64,000 nucleotides of DNA from Ignelater luminosus. Taxonomy: Eukaryota > Arthropoda > Insecta > Coleoptera > Elateridae. A program made the position numbers and the translations under genes. Of this stretch, positions 34,237 to 46,515 are shown piece by piece. How positions within the stretch are numbered: position 1 is the first letter of the stretch; every line of letters begins with the position of its first letter. The stretch lies in contig VTPC01000842.1 of assembly GCA_011009095.1 (NCBI GenBank), positions 353,443-417,442 of the forward strand, given 5' to 3'. The notes beneath the pieces were generated by a model that worked only from the letters and a program-made list of their open reading frames with translations, did not search any database and was not told the origin of the DNA.

Positions 34237-34412
34237 CAGGGTGTTAACAAAATAGTGTCGTAACAATTTCTTTAGGGTAGGCAGTTAGCTTTGACACCCT
34301 GTAGCTCGGAAATGGTGCATTTTCGAAAGCGTGTTTATAGAAACTTTTTTACTTATTTTTATTACTACTACACGCCCTTAGAAGTTTTTGACACTATTTT
34401 GTTAACATCCTG
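34237..34412. mobile_element. CAGGGTGTT MITE, 176 bp, copy 1
   Basis: Ends CAGGGTGTTAACAAAATAGT and, inverted, CAGGATGTTAACAAAATAGT (about 22 of 23 bp match). TA flanks both ends (34235-34236 and 34413-34414), so it uses a Tc1/mariner-type target. Non-coding. A second copy in the opposite orientation begins at 35086. Confidence 0.8.
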
Positions 34413-34558
34413 TATAACTGTGGACTATATCAATGGGCAGCAGTGACTACAGTCGAATGTCCCTAGAATAGCTTACCCAGTCCTAAACCAATTGTACGGA
34501 ATTTTTGGTTAACTTTCTTTTTGCTGTAAAAGAATGAATTATTGGTACACCCGGTATA

Positions 34559-35078
34559 CTGTGTATCCACATTTCGATGTTCACTATTGGGATCTCGGAA
34601 ATTGTAGGAGATACGAAGTCGGTTAAATTGGAAAAGATTTGGCTATTTTGGAGATCAGTTTACTTATGCTTTTGTTCATTTGTTATGCAAAAATTGCTAA
34701 AACACAATAAATACGCTTTTATGGGGCATTAGCTGCTTACTTAATACTATCTGTGAATGCTCAGTAAAATATCTAAAAGCGTCTTTTGTTTGGTTTTAGC
34801 AATTGTTACAAAACAAATGTTATTTATCCGACAAAAATCAATGATTTTCATATGTTTAAAACCATGGCACACTAAGTGGGAAATGCTTTTTATTAAAAAA
34901 AAATAATAAGATAATTTCCTTTGTAGCAAGTATCTAGTAAGCCGTGAACTTTTTAAAAAAAACAAAAGCACAAGTAAACTGATCTCCAAAATAGCCAAAT
35001 CTTTTCTAATTTAACCGACTTCGTATCTCTCACAATTTCCGAGATCCCAATAGTGAGCATCGAAATGTGAACACACTG
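34559..35078. mobile_element. Foldback element, 520 bp, about 117-bp TIRs
   Basis: The left arm 34559-34675 and right arm 34962-35078 are inverse copies over about 117 bp with few differences (shared blocks CACTATTGGGATCTCGGAAA, ATACGAAGTCGGTTAAATT, GATTTGGCTATTTTGGAGAT). TA lies outside each end (34557-34558 and 35079-35080). The central loop is AT-rich with no coding sequence. It is flanked on both sides by copies of the CAGGGTGTT MITE. Confidence 0.85.
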
Positions 35079-35085
35079 TATTATA

Positions 35086-35215
35086 CAGGGTGTTAAAAGA
35101 ATAGTATCGGAAACTCTAAAGACGTGTAGTACTCATAAAAATAAGTAGAAAAGTTTAGATCAAGATGTCTCCGGAAATGCACCGTTTTCGAGATACAGAG
35201 TATCAAATTTTTGTT
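35086..35215. mobile_element. CAGGGTGTT MITE, truncated copy 2
   Basis: After TA (35084-35085) the sequence CAGGGTGTTAAAAGAATAGT, continuing through ATAAAAATAAGTAGAAAAGT and GGAAATGCACCGTTTTCGAG, matches the inverse of 34237-34412. The far end is lost. Confidence 0.7.
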
Positions 35216-38200
35216 TCGGTTGTTGTTGTTTTCATTATTGATATTCTATCCCCGTTCTGTCAGTTTGCAATAGTGTTCCAGTTTTTTTTTACTTTTATAA
35301 AAACTTTTCAGTCAAGAAAGAAACAATGTAACTAGAGACAAATTTGAAAATTGAAATAAAAATCAACAAAATGGTTGATTTTTTTCTTGTTATCACTACA
35401 AGTATCTCATAGTTTGGAAGAAGTAAATACTTCAATTTTAAATTTCAAGTTTACGTGATGGATACTTTTTGTTTTACTAATTTACAAAGGAAACAAAAAA
35501 AAAACGAGACAATTTTAGAGTCGTTATCCTCCACTGACGAGTTTGTAACAAGGACAAAACGATCGTCTGGAAGTTCAATGGTCAATGCTTGCACAATTTT
35601 CATATTTTTGGAGAAGACGAGACTATTCGAGATTTAATACTTGAAGTGTTAGTTATCTTCAAATTTGTTATTCATAGTCATATTTGAGTTTCAGTTAAGA
35701 GGCAAAATTTCGAATTGTATTTCCCCAAAAACAAGAGCAAGAACAAATTTTAATCTGAAAATTTCTACGTTCAAAAAACACGAAAGCTTTGCCGAGTTGC
35801 CAAATTCGCGTTACAGATTATGGTGTTCTACATACCTACTGATCAATTAATTAAATCTTACAGGATGTTTCCGAAACACTAATAAAGCAATGCAAGATTT
35901 AAAAAAAAGACTCAATAATTACATTACAAATTTCCTATTAAAATTAGACACGCATAAAAAAGTAAACCAGTTATTTCCTATTAAAAAACATAACCTCATC
36001 AATAATTGTAGAAATTTATAAAAACAACGACAAACTATAAACAAATTATATTCAATACGTACCTTTTTTTTCCTCTTTTTTAAATAAAAAAAAGGGAAAA
36101 TAAATTTCGATTAGAATCCTATTTAAATTAATTATTTACGGCTTTGCAATCGGCCCAATATTAATCTCTACACGAAACGCACTTTCACTTACATATACTT
36201 ACTATATGTGCTATTCTCTCTCTTTAAAAATTTTTAGTTTTCCTTAAAATAACAAAGTGAAAGCCGTTGGACATTCTGGCAGGTATTAATTAAATAATTA
36301 ATCACAAGCTACTTATTAACAAAGAGTAAAGAAAGAAAAAAGTGCAGATAGAGATGTCAGTACCTTTTTTAAATCTGAAATATTCAACTTTTATCATTTA
36401 ATAATAAGAAATTAGTAATTCGGTATGGAACTTTCTAACAATATCGATTTTTTAAAAAAAGAAAAAGAAAACTTGAAAAGAGAGGAGCATAATGCAACAG
36501 TATCCCATAACCAGTATGTGCATCTGTAATTTTATGGTTAATAAAATCGGAATTGTGCAATCTCTAATAACGGACAAATCTTCATTATTATTAATTTTAT
36601 ACGATATAATGTTAGTCGAGTACTGTTATTATTAAAATATACTATAAGTGGGACAACATGTGACAGCAAAAGACAACAAACTCCAGATTATAATTTTTTT
36701 CTGTTGCATTCTCTAAGTTTAACCGTTTTAATGTCGTCCACCTTATTAAATATCTATTGTTTGTTCAAACGGATTAATAAACTCGATTTAATTTTTAAAA
36801 TATATACTGGGTGTCCTCATAATTAAATAATTGGAAACAAAGAATCAATTTCTTAAATTGTAAAACATACTAAAAGTGTGCAAATTTAAAACGTACAGGA
36901 TGTCGCATTTAAATGCAAGAATCGAAGCACTTGCACACACTTTTCCTAAATCAAACTCGGAAAGTTTTCAAATGATTTAAGATCGACAAAACAAAAACGA
37001 TGCACAGATAATAAATAACAAATGCACCTGTAAGCCACAAAAAGATAAAAAAGCAACGGACGTTCCAAAAATTATAAGTCCTGTCAGAACAACAGACAGA
37101 AACGTTTCGTTTCGCTTTTATTATCATCGCACGCTTCAGATAAAAAGGCAGAAAAATTAATGGATACCTTTGCACTTTATCCGAACGAACCTAATGCTGC
37201 GACGAAAAAGGAAAATCGAAATTTGTCTTACAAATTTGGGAAGACAAGTGAAACGCCGTTACACAAGATACCTCATTAACGTGCCTACTGGATTTTTGTT
37301 ATATTTTATTAATTTTTATTTTCCTTTTTTTTGTATATTTCCGGTCTTGTTAATTTCTTTTAATTTCTCAAATTAACCAGGTTAATGGTTTTCTATGCAC
37401 ACGAGATGTGCGCAAGTTTTAGCCATAAAATTTTTAATTTTAACATCAATACACAATTAAAAGAGAAGTTATCTACACCTCAACAATGTGCAAAAAGACA
37501 ATGGGCAGTAACAAAAACCAATTAATTTATAATTTCAAGGTTAAGAGTGCTTGCTGTATTCTTAGGAAAGCTAATAAAACAATAAACTTAAATGCCTTAG
37601 TAGAATATAATTTTAACACCTAGGCTTGACGTTATTGTTATTAAACGCATAATCTTTTTCTGGAATGCATTTTATTACGGGCCCCTCTTTTCCAACTAAA
37701 CAACAACTCATTTATTTATTATTCTAAACAATTAATAAAACAATGGGTTACATTTTTAAACATACAACCCAAGCAAAGTAACATGAGTGTGTGTATGCAA
37801 GTATGTATAAAGTAAATGCATACACACTAAGTATACGTGATGATATCAATCATTTCCAGTAATTTCTTAGTTTCTCACAAAAGAATGCAGGCTGCGACGT
37901 GGCGCCATATATGCGATTATCAACTGTACAAACGCGGACTGAACTCGCGGAATCTTATCTAGACATTCTTTTGGGGGAAAAAATTAAGTTATTTATTTAA
38001 TTTTATAATAGGATTATTCTAGGAAAATTGTGTTAAATCTCCCATGAATAAGACTGTCTGAAAAAATATGAAAAACAAAAACAATATTTTCCATATTTAT
38101 TTATCAACTAGGACACGCTGTATGTAAAAATTTATTTTATGGCTTTAGAACATTTAGTTTTTGTACGCACAATAAATATTCAAATGAGGAACGAGAAACG

Positions 38201-41200
38201 CCATTGTTAAGATATGCATAATAGAAAAATAATACGAATGTCATTCCGATAAAAGGGTATTGTAATTTTAGAACCATGAGTAATGAATTAACTATGCGTT
38301 TCATTTCATTTGATGTGATGTTGCACTTCTCATTTACTTTTTACAGTATACTTACAGGTACTAATACGTATACGTATGTGCATCGTAATAAAAACAAAAT
38401 GCAAAACTGAATAAAAATACAAACTTACCAAAGCGGAACGTATTAGGAATTTAAATGGAATGAAATCTTACCTGAAACAAAACGAAATAATTAGTTAGAT
38501 AACATTTACAATAAAATAGTACTGAACACAAATTACAAAATTGCTATAACAAAAAACAGAAAACCATGTTCTGTTCTTCCACCTAACCCAATAAAATTTG
38601 ACAAGGATCACAAAAGAGACTTCAATCAAAATCACTGTAAATTCTGAACTATTATTTATCTTCCTGCTGAAAATTTCTATGTAGATCTAACGATAAACGC
38701 AGTGTCTCGAACTTGCAAGAAATCATAAGCGGCTTGACATTAAAAAACGTTTAGAAATCTTCTTCGAGTAACTTCTAAAGAATAGTCAATTTTAACGTTG
38801 TACTCTCTGACTCGGTAACAAGAATGACGCCTTAATTCGAAAAATTCTGTAATGTTTAGCATTGTCAACGCAATATAACAGACAGAAAAGTTGCATTTTA
38901 AATCACACAGAAATTGAAAGACTCAACCACTTCTCAGTAGTTTTTAACCTGTACTAAGTTGTGAAACACTTTTGATTATAAAAAAGCTTTACGAAACGGA
39001 TAAAGAGCACCTATTACGGTTTCCAAAAATGCACCCGTCTTCAAGATTCTAGCCATGTGACAATTTTGTCGTATTTGAGGTACCATCTGAAATGTATCGA
39101 AAGTGGCACAGACACCTATCTTCACGCAAAATTAACCTCACCATTCATAGATACTAGAAAAACAAAAAATTTTCAATTTTGATATCGCAAGACTCCTGAA
39201 ACTTTATTTTACTCGAAAACGATGCATCCCATGACAAAAAAAGCAAGAATACTTTTTGTCCCTGGATTATCAATAGATTTCAAAAACGTATAGCTCTCTT
39301 CTTTTCAAGGGTGTAACACAGATTTTTCAAAAAGGTATGCAAGTGTCACCCAATATTCCCGCTCGTAATGGGGGATGATATCGACCGGAAATTCACACAA
39401 TACTTAATAGCGATTAAAAAGAAACCATGTAAAAAATCTTAGCTTAACATGTAATTTTCGAGCTATTAAGAAAAAGAAGAAGTTTTAACATCCTGTATGC
39501 AAGTTTAAAAATGTTCGTGTGTCCTTTTTACTTTATGCTAAATTTCTGAAAAAACTTCTCAAGGTTTCGTACCTTCGAGAAAGACCGTGTCTATTATGTC
39601 TTTATATTCTTGAAATAAGTTTGAAGACTTGATGAGGGAAGTGATCTTCTGTTGCTGCAAAATCTTAAGATCTGATGTTATTTGGTCAAGCGAACTCTTG
39701 TTTTGTTGTTCGATCTTCTAAAAGCTAAAACATACCGTAAAAAATATCCAACTCCAAACAATATTTAAACCTGTGACCAACAACATATGGGACGATTCAA
39801 AAGATTTGTACTCAAGGTTGGCCATGGAAAAACGGCATTTCTTATTTCAACTTAAATTTCTTTTCCTCAAATTGTGACATTCAGATTTCTATCACATGCC
39901 CAATTGTTTGTCTCTGTCTACCATGGTCAGAGTTGAGTACACACAATCGCTTGGGCCCTTCCCAAGCGATCAACACGTAGCAAACATTTACACAAACTTG
40001 AGACAAAGCTTTCTCAACATAGAGGAAAGATGCGATATTGATTATTATGCAGAGTTTTTTCAATTTAAAAACAAATACAGTCGGCAACCCCCCAAACGCT
40101 GGTCACGTTTGCGGATTTCTGAAGAACAAGATTCAGGTCCTGACCGCATAAAAGTATTCCCTTGGTCTAAAGCACTGAAACTATTTACAAAAGCCTGAAA
40201 CACCACGGCCCACCAAGCATATAAAACAATTAATACGTACACATACAGGATGTTTCTAAACAACATGCCACAGTTTCAAGGCAAAAATGGTTTGGCGACA
40301 CTGGTATAGTGCAGGGTCAGTTACAAACAATCCATAAAACAAGTTTCGTTGATGCTTAAACAGAATACCATGAATGATCTTAATGGAGGGTACGGCCGGA
40401 ACAGTTTAACATTAAGGTAAGAATAACAAGGTCACAGATGATGAATTCTTTTCTTCTAATACGAAATAACGGTACATTATCGAATCTCGCCATCCCTATG
40501 GTAAAGTTTAAGTTGAAACGAGCCCGAGTTATTGTTTGACATTTTTCAATTTTGTGTTATAACAGGGATGGACAGTCAGTACACTGAGTGTAAAATGGCC
40601 CGTATAAGCGCCCTAAAGGGGACATTATTTGCCTGAACTACTACCGCTTGCTTACGAAGTACAAAAATCAACCTCGATCCCGCAGCACGTGCTTGGTTTT
40701 TCATGTGCTTACTCCTCTCTTTGTTGTTATCGTAAAAATGAGCGTAGTGTAGACGAGCTTCAACGCCTGTGTAGGTGCACATGGTATCCGAAGCTTGGCA
40801 GTAAATCAAAGAATATGCGTGCTCAGTTGGGATGGGTTTTGGCAGGTCTTGACTTGTGCACGTACAAAATGTGATCACACTAAAAGAAATACGAAAACAT
40901 CCAGTATTTCGAACATGTACACTTGTATTATTGAGTTCCTCATGGTTTCAATGTAAGATGAAGGGATAGAAAACTGGTCTAGTTTTTTAATCCTCTAATA
41001 AAAATGCAATAAATTAAAATTTTATTTTATATAGAAACAATCTCTAAGAAGATTTTTTATTGGGAAAGAAGAAATAGTAAAATCAATCACAGACACTCGA
41101 AAAAAATTGATTTCCTTCATGTTACGGTAGGTTAGGCTCTAGTTTTCAATCTACCAAGCTCGCATATAATTATCGCAATCGACTTTAGGACGATAGTTCT

Positions 41201-44036
41201 AACACCCCGTGTGCAATTCCAGTCCGTGAGAAGATCCCTGATTACCCTAAATAACTGTTACTTTACTCAAAGGTAATATTCAAAAATATGAGGGCTTACT
41301 GTTAAAACAGACTTATAGTTAGTCTTCGGGACACAGATACTTTATTAAATGAAGCAAAAAATTCGCCGACGCTTATCCTAAGATATCATCAACTCAGATG
41401 GCATCGTCAACGCATTAAACCAGCAAAGCAATCAAGATATGCTTAGTCAAAAATAAAAATGTTTGCAGATTCACAATTTAAAATTCAAGACGGTATTGAC
41501 ATTGTTGTTTGCAGATCTACGATGACAATCATTTGTAGGCAGACTTGGAAATGACGAAAACAGAGTTATGAGAAGCCAACTCAAAGATTTGGGCTAGGGT
41601 CAGAGAATGGATACAATAAACGGTGATAGTTTGTTTTAAGATCTTCGAAACTTGACTAGATAGGGTGATCAAATCGGCAACTTTGCAACGATCCTGTTAA
41701 CAAGTTCGATAGCATAATAAAATTATCAGTGTTCTGCTATCTGATGCAACAGCAACAGATCCTTCCAAAATCAGACATCGTCATACGTTTTTTTCCACTA
41801 TAGTTTGTCCATAGTTAGTTAGCAAAACGAATCCTTAAAACTTTAAATAATCGCTTTCGAATGCTCCCCGTTTAACAATATTGAGCAGTGTTTTCAAAGT
41901 CCTGCCAAAATGCAATAAAATTAGTTTGGTACGAGAAACGTCATTGTAATCTCAATAAACCTAAATGATTTTACTTTTGTTAAGTAAATATTCTCAAATT
42001 ATGGTCGTATTTTAAGATTTGATCTGCAAAATCATTTAATTAAATTTAGAATTGATAATTCTCAGGCTTTTTCTACTTAAATGTGTAAAAATGCTGCTTT
42101 CATGGAACAATGATCTAAAAATCTTAATTTGAATTAAGAAAATATATAAATAGGGTCGAAAATCATCGATTATACTTTTAAATCCACTTTGCAGTCTAAG
42201 TCGATCCTGAGCGTTTGAATTCTCGCGCAAAATGTACTTTCTGTCATCGTATTGCGTTTGATTCGGTTTGATATTCATTCTACCGGTGGACCTCGCTACA
42301 AGATGACTGTTTTGTTTTTTTTGTGTGTTGTAAAAGTCTTTTGTGTAATAAACGTTGTTGTTTCAAAATTTTAAGATCTTAGTTGAGTAAGCAATTTGGA
42401 GAGTTTGACATTTAGAAATTTCGATGTTAGATAGAAAGAACACGTGCGATGTTACAAACAAACACCCAGAAAACTCTAATTGCGCCAAACATCTAATAGA
42501 ACACAATCATCCTATGACTACAAACAAGCACATCTTTACATCTTTGCAATAATAAACACATTTCCACTAGGAATAGTGCTTACATTTTCGAATCATACTA
42601 GTTGGCCGGTGTCCTCGTTCATTTTGAAACCAATAGTACATACTAGAGCATTGCAGCGCAATGTAGACAATAATTGAAAAAAGGTAGTGATTTTCGCACA
42701 TAGATGCAGATTACAACACATCGAGCTTACCAAACTCATCATCTCATGATGGTTTTATAGGAGTGTATACAGACCTTTTTAAGATTCAAATTTACATAAC
42801 GCTGCTGATATTAAAATATCCACAATTTAGATATCACTTTCAAACCGTTATTTCAGCGAAATTTCTAAAATCACACATTAATTTTGCAACTTGTTAACTT
42901 CTATAGAAAACTAAGTTGACTGACACTAGCAAGGACAATTAACCAAGAGAAGAGAACTACGGCTATAAATACAGACATAAGAAACAAAAATCTTTCCCTG
43001 GGAACATTCAGCTTTTAAATGTTTGTGCATACATTATATAATGAAACGTCATAAATAACAAGATTTAAAGAAAAAACCTTAATTTTTAATAGAAAGGTGC
43101 TTTTTTTTTAATCGAGTTCATTGATCGAAAACGAATTCGCTTTTACGATAAACACTTAAAAGATTAATACATTTATGAATTTCTTATCAACTTTCGCTTT
43201 TTAGTAAATTCATATACAAGAGATTCGTATCTACAATATTAACAACTTAACTCTTTCTGTTGATACGATTAAATTAATAGAAACTCTTTACTTAACAACA
43301 ACCCAAGAGTGTAATAAATTATTCCCCGTGAATTTCGTAAGTGCTCTAGTTGCGATGAGCATACATTGGTTAACAATAAAAAAAAAAAAAACTCGCACTC
43401 GATTATAATACACTTCCCACTTTCTATATCGTCTTGCGTTTATGGTAATATCTCTGTTGATAGTACGTAATAATATGCACGTCCATAGATAAATTCACTT
43501 AAATATGTAGTGCATGCGGGCATGTGTGTGTATGTATATGTGTGAGTGAACACCCTGAACTGAATCAATAATGTGACAGCGAAAGTCCGCCGTGTTTTAT
43601 TTATGTGTTTGGCATTAGATCATAAAAAAATTGAACTTTTGCAATCATTACTTGAAAATGGTCGCTGTTTTGAATCGTAAATCGAACGATGACTTTTACA
43701 CGTCGTTGACTTCACACTGATAACAATGAAGACGAGTTGAATATTAAGCTGTAGAGAGAAGGAAAAAAATAATAGGCTGGCTGGTTGACTGGTTAGTAAG
43801 TAGTTGCTTCGTTGGTTGTTGTATTTTTTCGGGTAACGCTACATGAATTTTAGATTAATTTTTCAAGTCGCCTAACAAGCATTACAAAAATTTCGTGGTG
43901 GGACTTTCCATTGCTTCTTAGAAAAGATTCTCATACAAAAAAAAACTAAACGCCAATACATGCACCGACTACAAAATATTACTGCCCAAAAGCTTCCGTT
44001 AAATCAATTTGTAAGAAAAATGGTCAAGATTCTATA
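35216..44036. other. Long AT-rich stretch with only relics
   Basis: No gene recognised in 8.8 kb. Isolated transposon-end words occur (TACTGGGTGTCCTCATAA near 36807, TACAGGATGTTTC near 35863 and 40247, TAACATCCTGTATGC near 39488) without complete elements. One strong small hairpin lies at 39946-39970. Frames of up to 100 codons at 39896-40198 and 40576-40878 resemble nothing known. Confidence 0.5.
39946..39970. other. Perfect 10-bp stem-loop
   Basis: ATCGCTTGGG pairs with CCCAAGCGAT across the 5-base loop CCCTT. A T-run does not follow, so it is not a terminator-like signal. Confidence 0.7.
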
Positions 44037-44169
44037 CAGGGTGTTTTAACAATCTGGAGACAAAAGGATGAAGTTGTTTCATTGACGATTGTATGTAAAT
44101 AATCTAACCGTTTCGGCATTATTCAATTATTTGTTGAAAAATTTCTCCAAACTTCTCGATCCGCCCTGG
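44037..44169. mobile_element. Possible small MITE with CAGGGTG/CGCCCTG ends
   Basis: TA-CAGGGTGTTTTAAC at the left and CCGCCCTGG-TA at the right bound about 133 bp. Beyond the outer 7 bp the inverted match is weak but resumes at TGGAGA/TCTCCA. A similar left end appears at 62158. Confidence 0.4.
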
Positions 44170-44489
44170 TATAAATAGGATAAATCATTGTTGTTGTATT
44201 TTTAACAATTTCTCTGTTTTTTTTCTTTAATGAAACATTATGTGTTTATTGTTTTTTAAGAGGGTCTGATTCTTTTTCTTGCCAAAGATTTGGAAGCCAT
44301 TCGTGATGATTTTGGTCAAAACCGATTACAATTTAATGGAAACTGTGACGATGTCAAGCAATTTCCTTGCAATCACTCATTAAGAAGTGTTAAGTGTCAC
44401 AAGGAGACTAGTAATAACAGACAACAAAAGCATCACCAGGATATGTAAAGTCAACTTCAAATTCCAATAGACGGCGTAAAACTAGACTT

Positions 44490-44930
44490 AAGTTTGAAAA
44501 AAGCACATCGGCCGAAAGCCACAGAAATGAATGGAGATCGTTTAAGTTTCCGATTTTGTTCGCAATGAAAGCTCCAGGCTGGTCGAGTTTCACATTTCAC
44601 TCACAAAGAAACATCCTGAAGTAGCAAAATAAATGCAATATTAGAAAAAAAAAATAAAAGACTCGCAAATGAGTCGATTTCATCTTACACGTCAGCTAAT
44701 GAGCACGAGCTCAATTAGTACTTTTATCTTAATCCTAGTGTGCAACGAAATAGAAAGTCTTTTCAAAAATGAATCAATGTCAGTAGAAACGAAGCGGAAT
44801 TTTATCCCAAAAGACTCTTCTGCAATCGTCAGAAGTCTAGGGCAACTAGAAGTGCATAATCGTGCAGTTTTATTTCTGCTAGTCCCATTTACGTATTAAA
44901 AGTTTTCTTTGTGGTTCATATTTTTAAAAT
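44490..44930 (+). repeat. Duplicated segment, uninterrupted copy
   Basis: Shares with 45365-46515: AAGCACATCGGCCG, a block around TACGAGCTC/CACGAGCTC with TTAATC, an AACTAGAAAGT-like word, and TTATTTCTGCTAGTCCCATT followed by TACGTNTNAGAAATTTTCTTTGT-like text. It lacks the GC-rich insertion. Divergence is substantial. Confidence 0.55.
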
Positions 44931-45364
44931 TAATTTCAAGTTCGTCTGGAGATGTAAGGCCTGAGGATCATCTTCATTCGCTACAGGAAATAAAATTCAT
45001 GATTTTATTAGTCTATTTATAGATTATTCTTATCTACTGTAATGGAGCAGCTTCTAAAGGGAGCTCAATGTGTCTAAAGACTTTCAAGACTTGGGAGTGT
45101 AAAACTATCTAGGATTTCTCAAATAAATATAGACTACGTTGAATTCTTGACAGTGGTGAGGAACCGAGGAGGAATAGTTGACATTCTAAAAATTCTTCAT
45201 AGCCGTCTGCGCAAAAAAATCCGAAAAAATCATGACACATCCGTCACTAGACGTGGAAGATATTCACGAAAATACACCAGTTGTCCATAGACGAACGAAC
45301 GCGAATCGCTGGGCTGAATTGTTGCACTCCAAGAGTTTCGAGTTTTCGCGAAGAAACTAACATC

Positions 45365-46515
45365 GAGCTTAAAAAAGCACATCGGCCGGAAATCATAAAA
45401 ATGAATAGTCTCTGATGCGGTAATTAATGAATACGAGCTCTTAGGTGATTAGATTAGTCTTTTGATTTTAATCTCAACGCAATCAACTAGAAAGTGACTC
45501 AATTTCTTTCTAATCTTCCAAGTGGCATAAAGTAAAATCGTGGACGTCTGCCGCGTACCTCTAGGCCCTCGCACAGCCGCTTCGTGGCTCCGCTGTCCGA
45601 CTAACAAAGGTGCGACCGATTGGGCCAGCTCGCTTTCACGGATGCGTCGCGCGTGGTCCCCGAATGCGACAACGTCTCGAGTATCGAAACTACGACGGCT
45701 TGGGCTTCGCCCTTGCAGGGGCCTCCTTCAGCGTCCCCTACTCGAACTTCGTCCTCGCCGTCGGTATCCTTGGTTATGGGTGATGATGTTGAGTGATGAA
45801 ATGCGGCATGGCGGAGCTGCTGATGGACGAAGTTCGTAATAAATTGGAGCCGGAGATCTTAGTTGCCGACAAATGCGGTGGTGGTCGGCAGAAGAGGGAC
45901 TGGCAATGGAGGCGGTGATAAACCGTAAAATTGTTTGATGGTGAAGTCCGGGTATTCAAATTCTATTCTGATGTCGGTTGATTGATGGCCGGATGTTTGT
46001 TGAAAGATGGCCACGTGCTACCTTGCAGATATTGATGCCAAGTATAGTTGGATATGCATTAGCTGTTGCGGCCAATGTTAGCAGGTGGTTGAAGATGATA
46101 AAGTGAACGCATCCGATAAAGAAGGTGCTTGACTTGACGACATTCTGGTGCTCATTGCGGTTAGGCATATATAATTTCGGTAACGGCCAGTGCCAAGGAA
46201 AAGACTTCGGGCTGCCAACCTACTAATTCCACGGCCTGGGACGCGTTCGGTTAACAGACGCCCAAGAGAGCAAGGATCATACACTCGCGCCTCTCCCCAT
46301 GGTAAGGACGTCCCGAGTGCACCGAAATAGGGGATTAGGCTTGGGTACCCAGAAACATAGGGTGATCTCAGGTTACCAGTGCTGCACCTAAGCCTACGTC
46401 CCCCAACGCAAGGTGGCCATGATATTAGTGCTAAGCGTGCAACATTATTTCTGCTGGTCCATTTACGTTTGAGAAATCTCCTTTGTGATCGATAAATGGT
46501 TCACATGGTTTCGTG
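45365..46515 (+). repeat. Duplicated segment, copy with GC-rich insertion
   Basis: The left part 45365-45540 and right part 46435-46515 align in order with 44490-44930. The sequence between them does not. This makes 44490-44930 the apparent empty version. Confidence 0.55.
45541..46434. mobile_element. GC-rich 0.9-kb insertion, retroelement-like, unidentified
   Basis: Composition switches abruptly from AT-rich to GC-rich at about 45541 and back at about 46434. The first 300 bp read on the plus strand give a Pro/Ser/Thr-rich frame (45542 onward, including SVSLVMGDDVE-stop). Overlapping it by shift is a short frame with MAELLMDEVRNKLEP ending WQWRR-stop. The right part resembles an untranslated retroelement tail (CCCCATGGTAAGGACGTCCC, CGTCCCCCAACGCAAGG). 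No reverse transcriptase or integrase motif was found, and no LTR pair. I cannot name the family. Confidence 0.45.

Noticed and set aside
39896..40198. 100-codon plus-strand frame as a host gene
   Set aside because: No recognisable motif, no splice or regulatory context, and it includes a palindrome and an element-end word. Length is within chance expectation for 64 kb.
46012..46284. Minus-strand frames in the GC-rich insertion as a gene
   Set aside because: Two overlapping short frames without motifs; the composition alone explains their openness.
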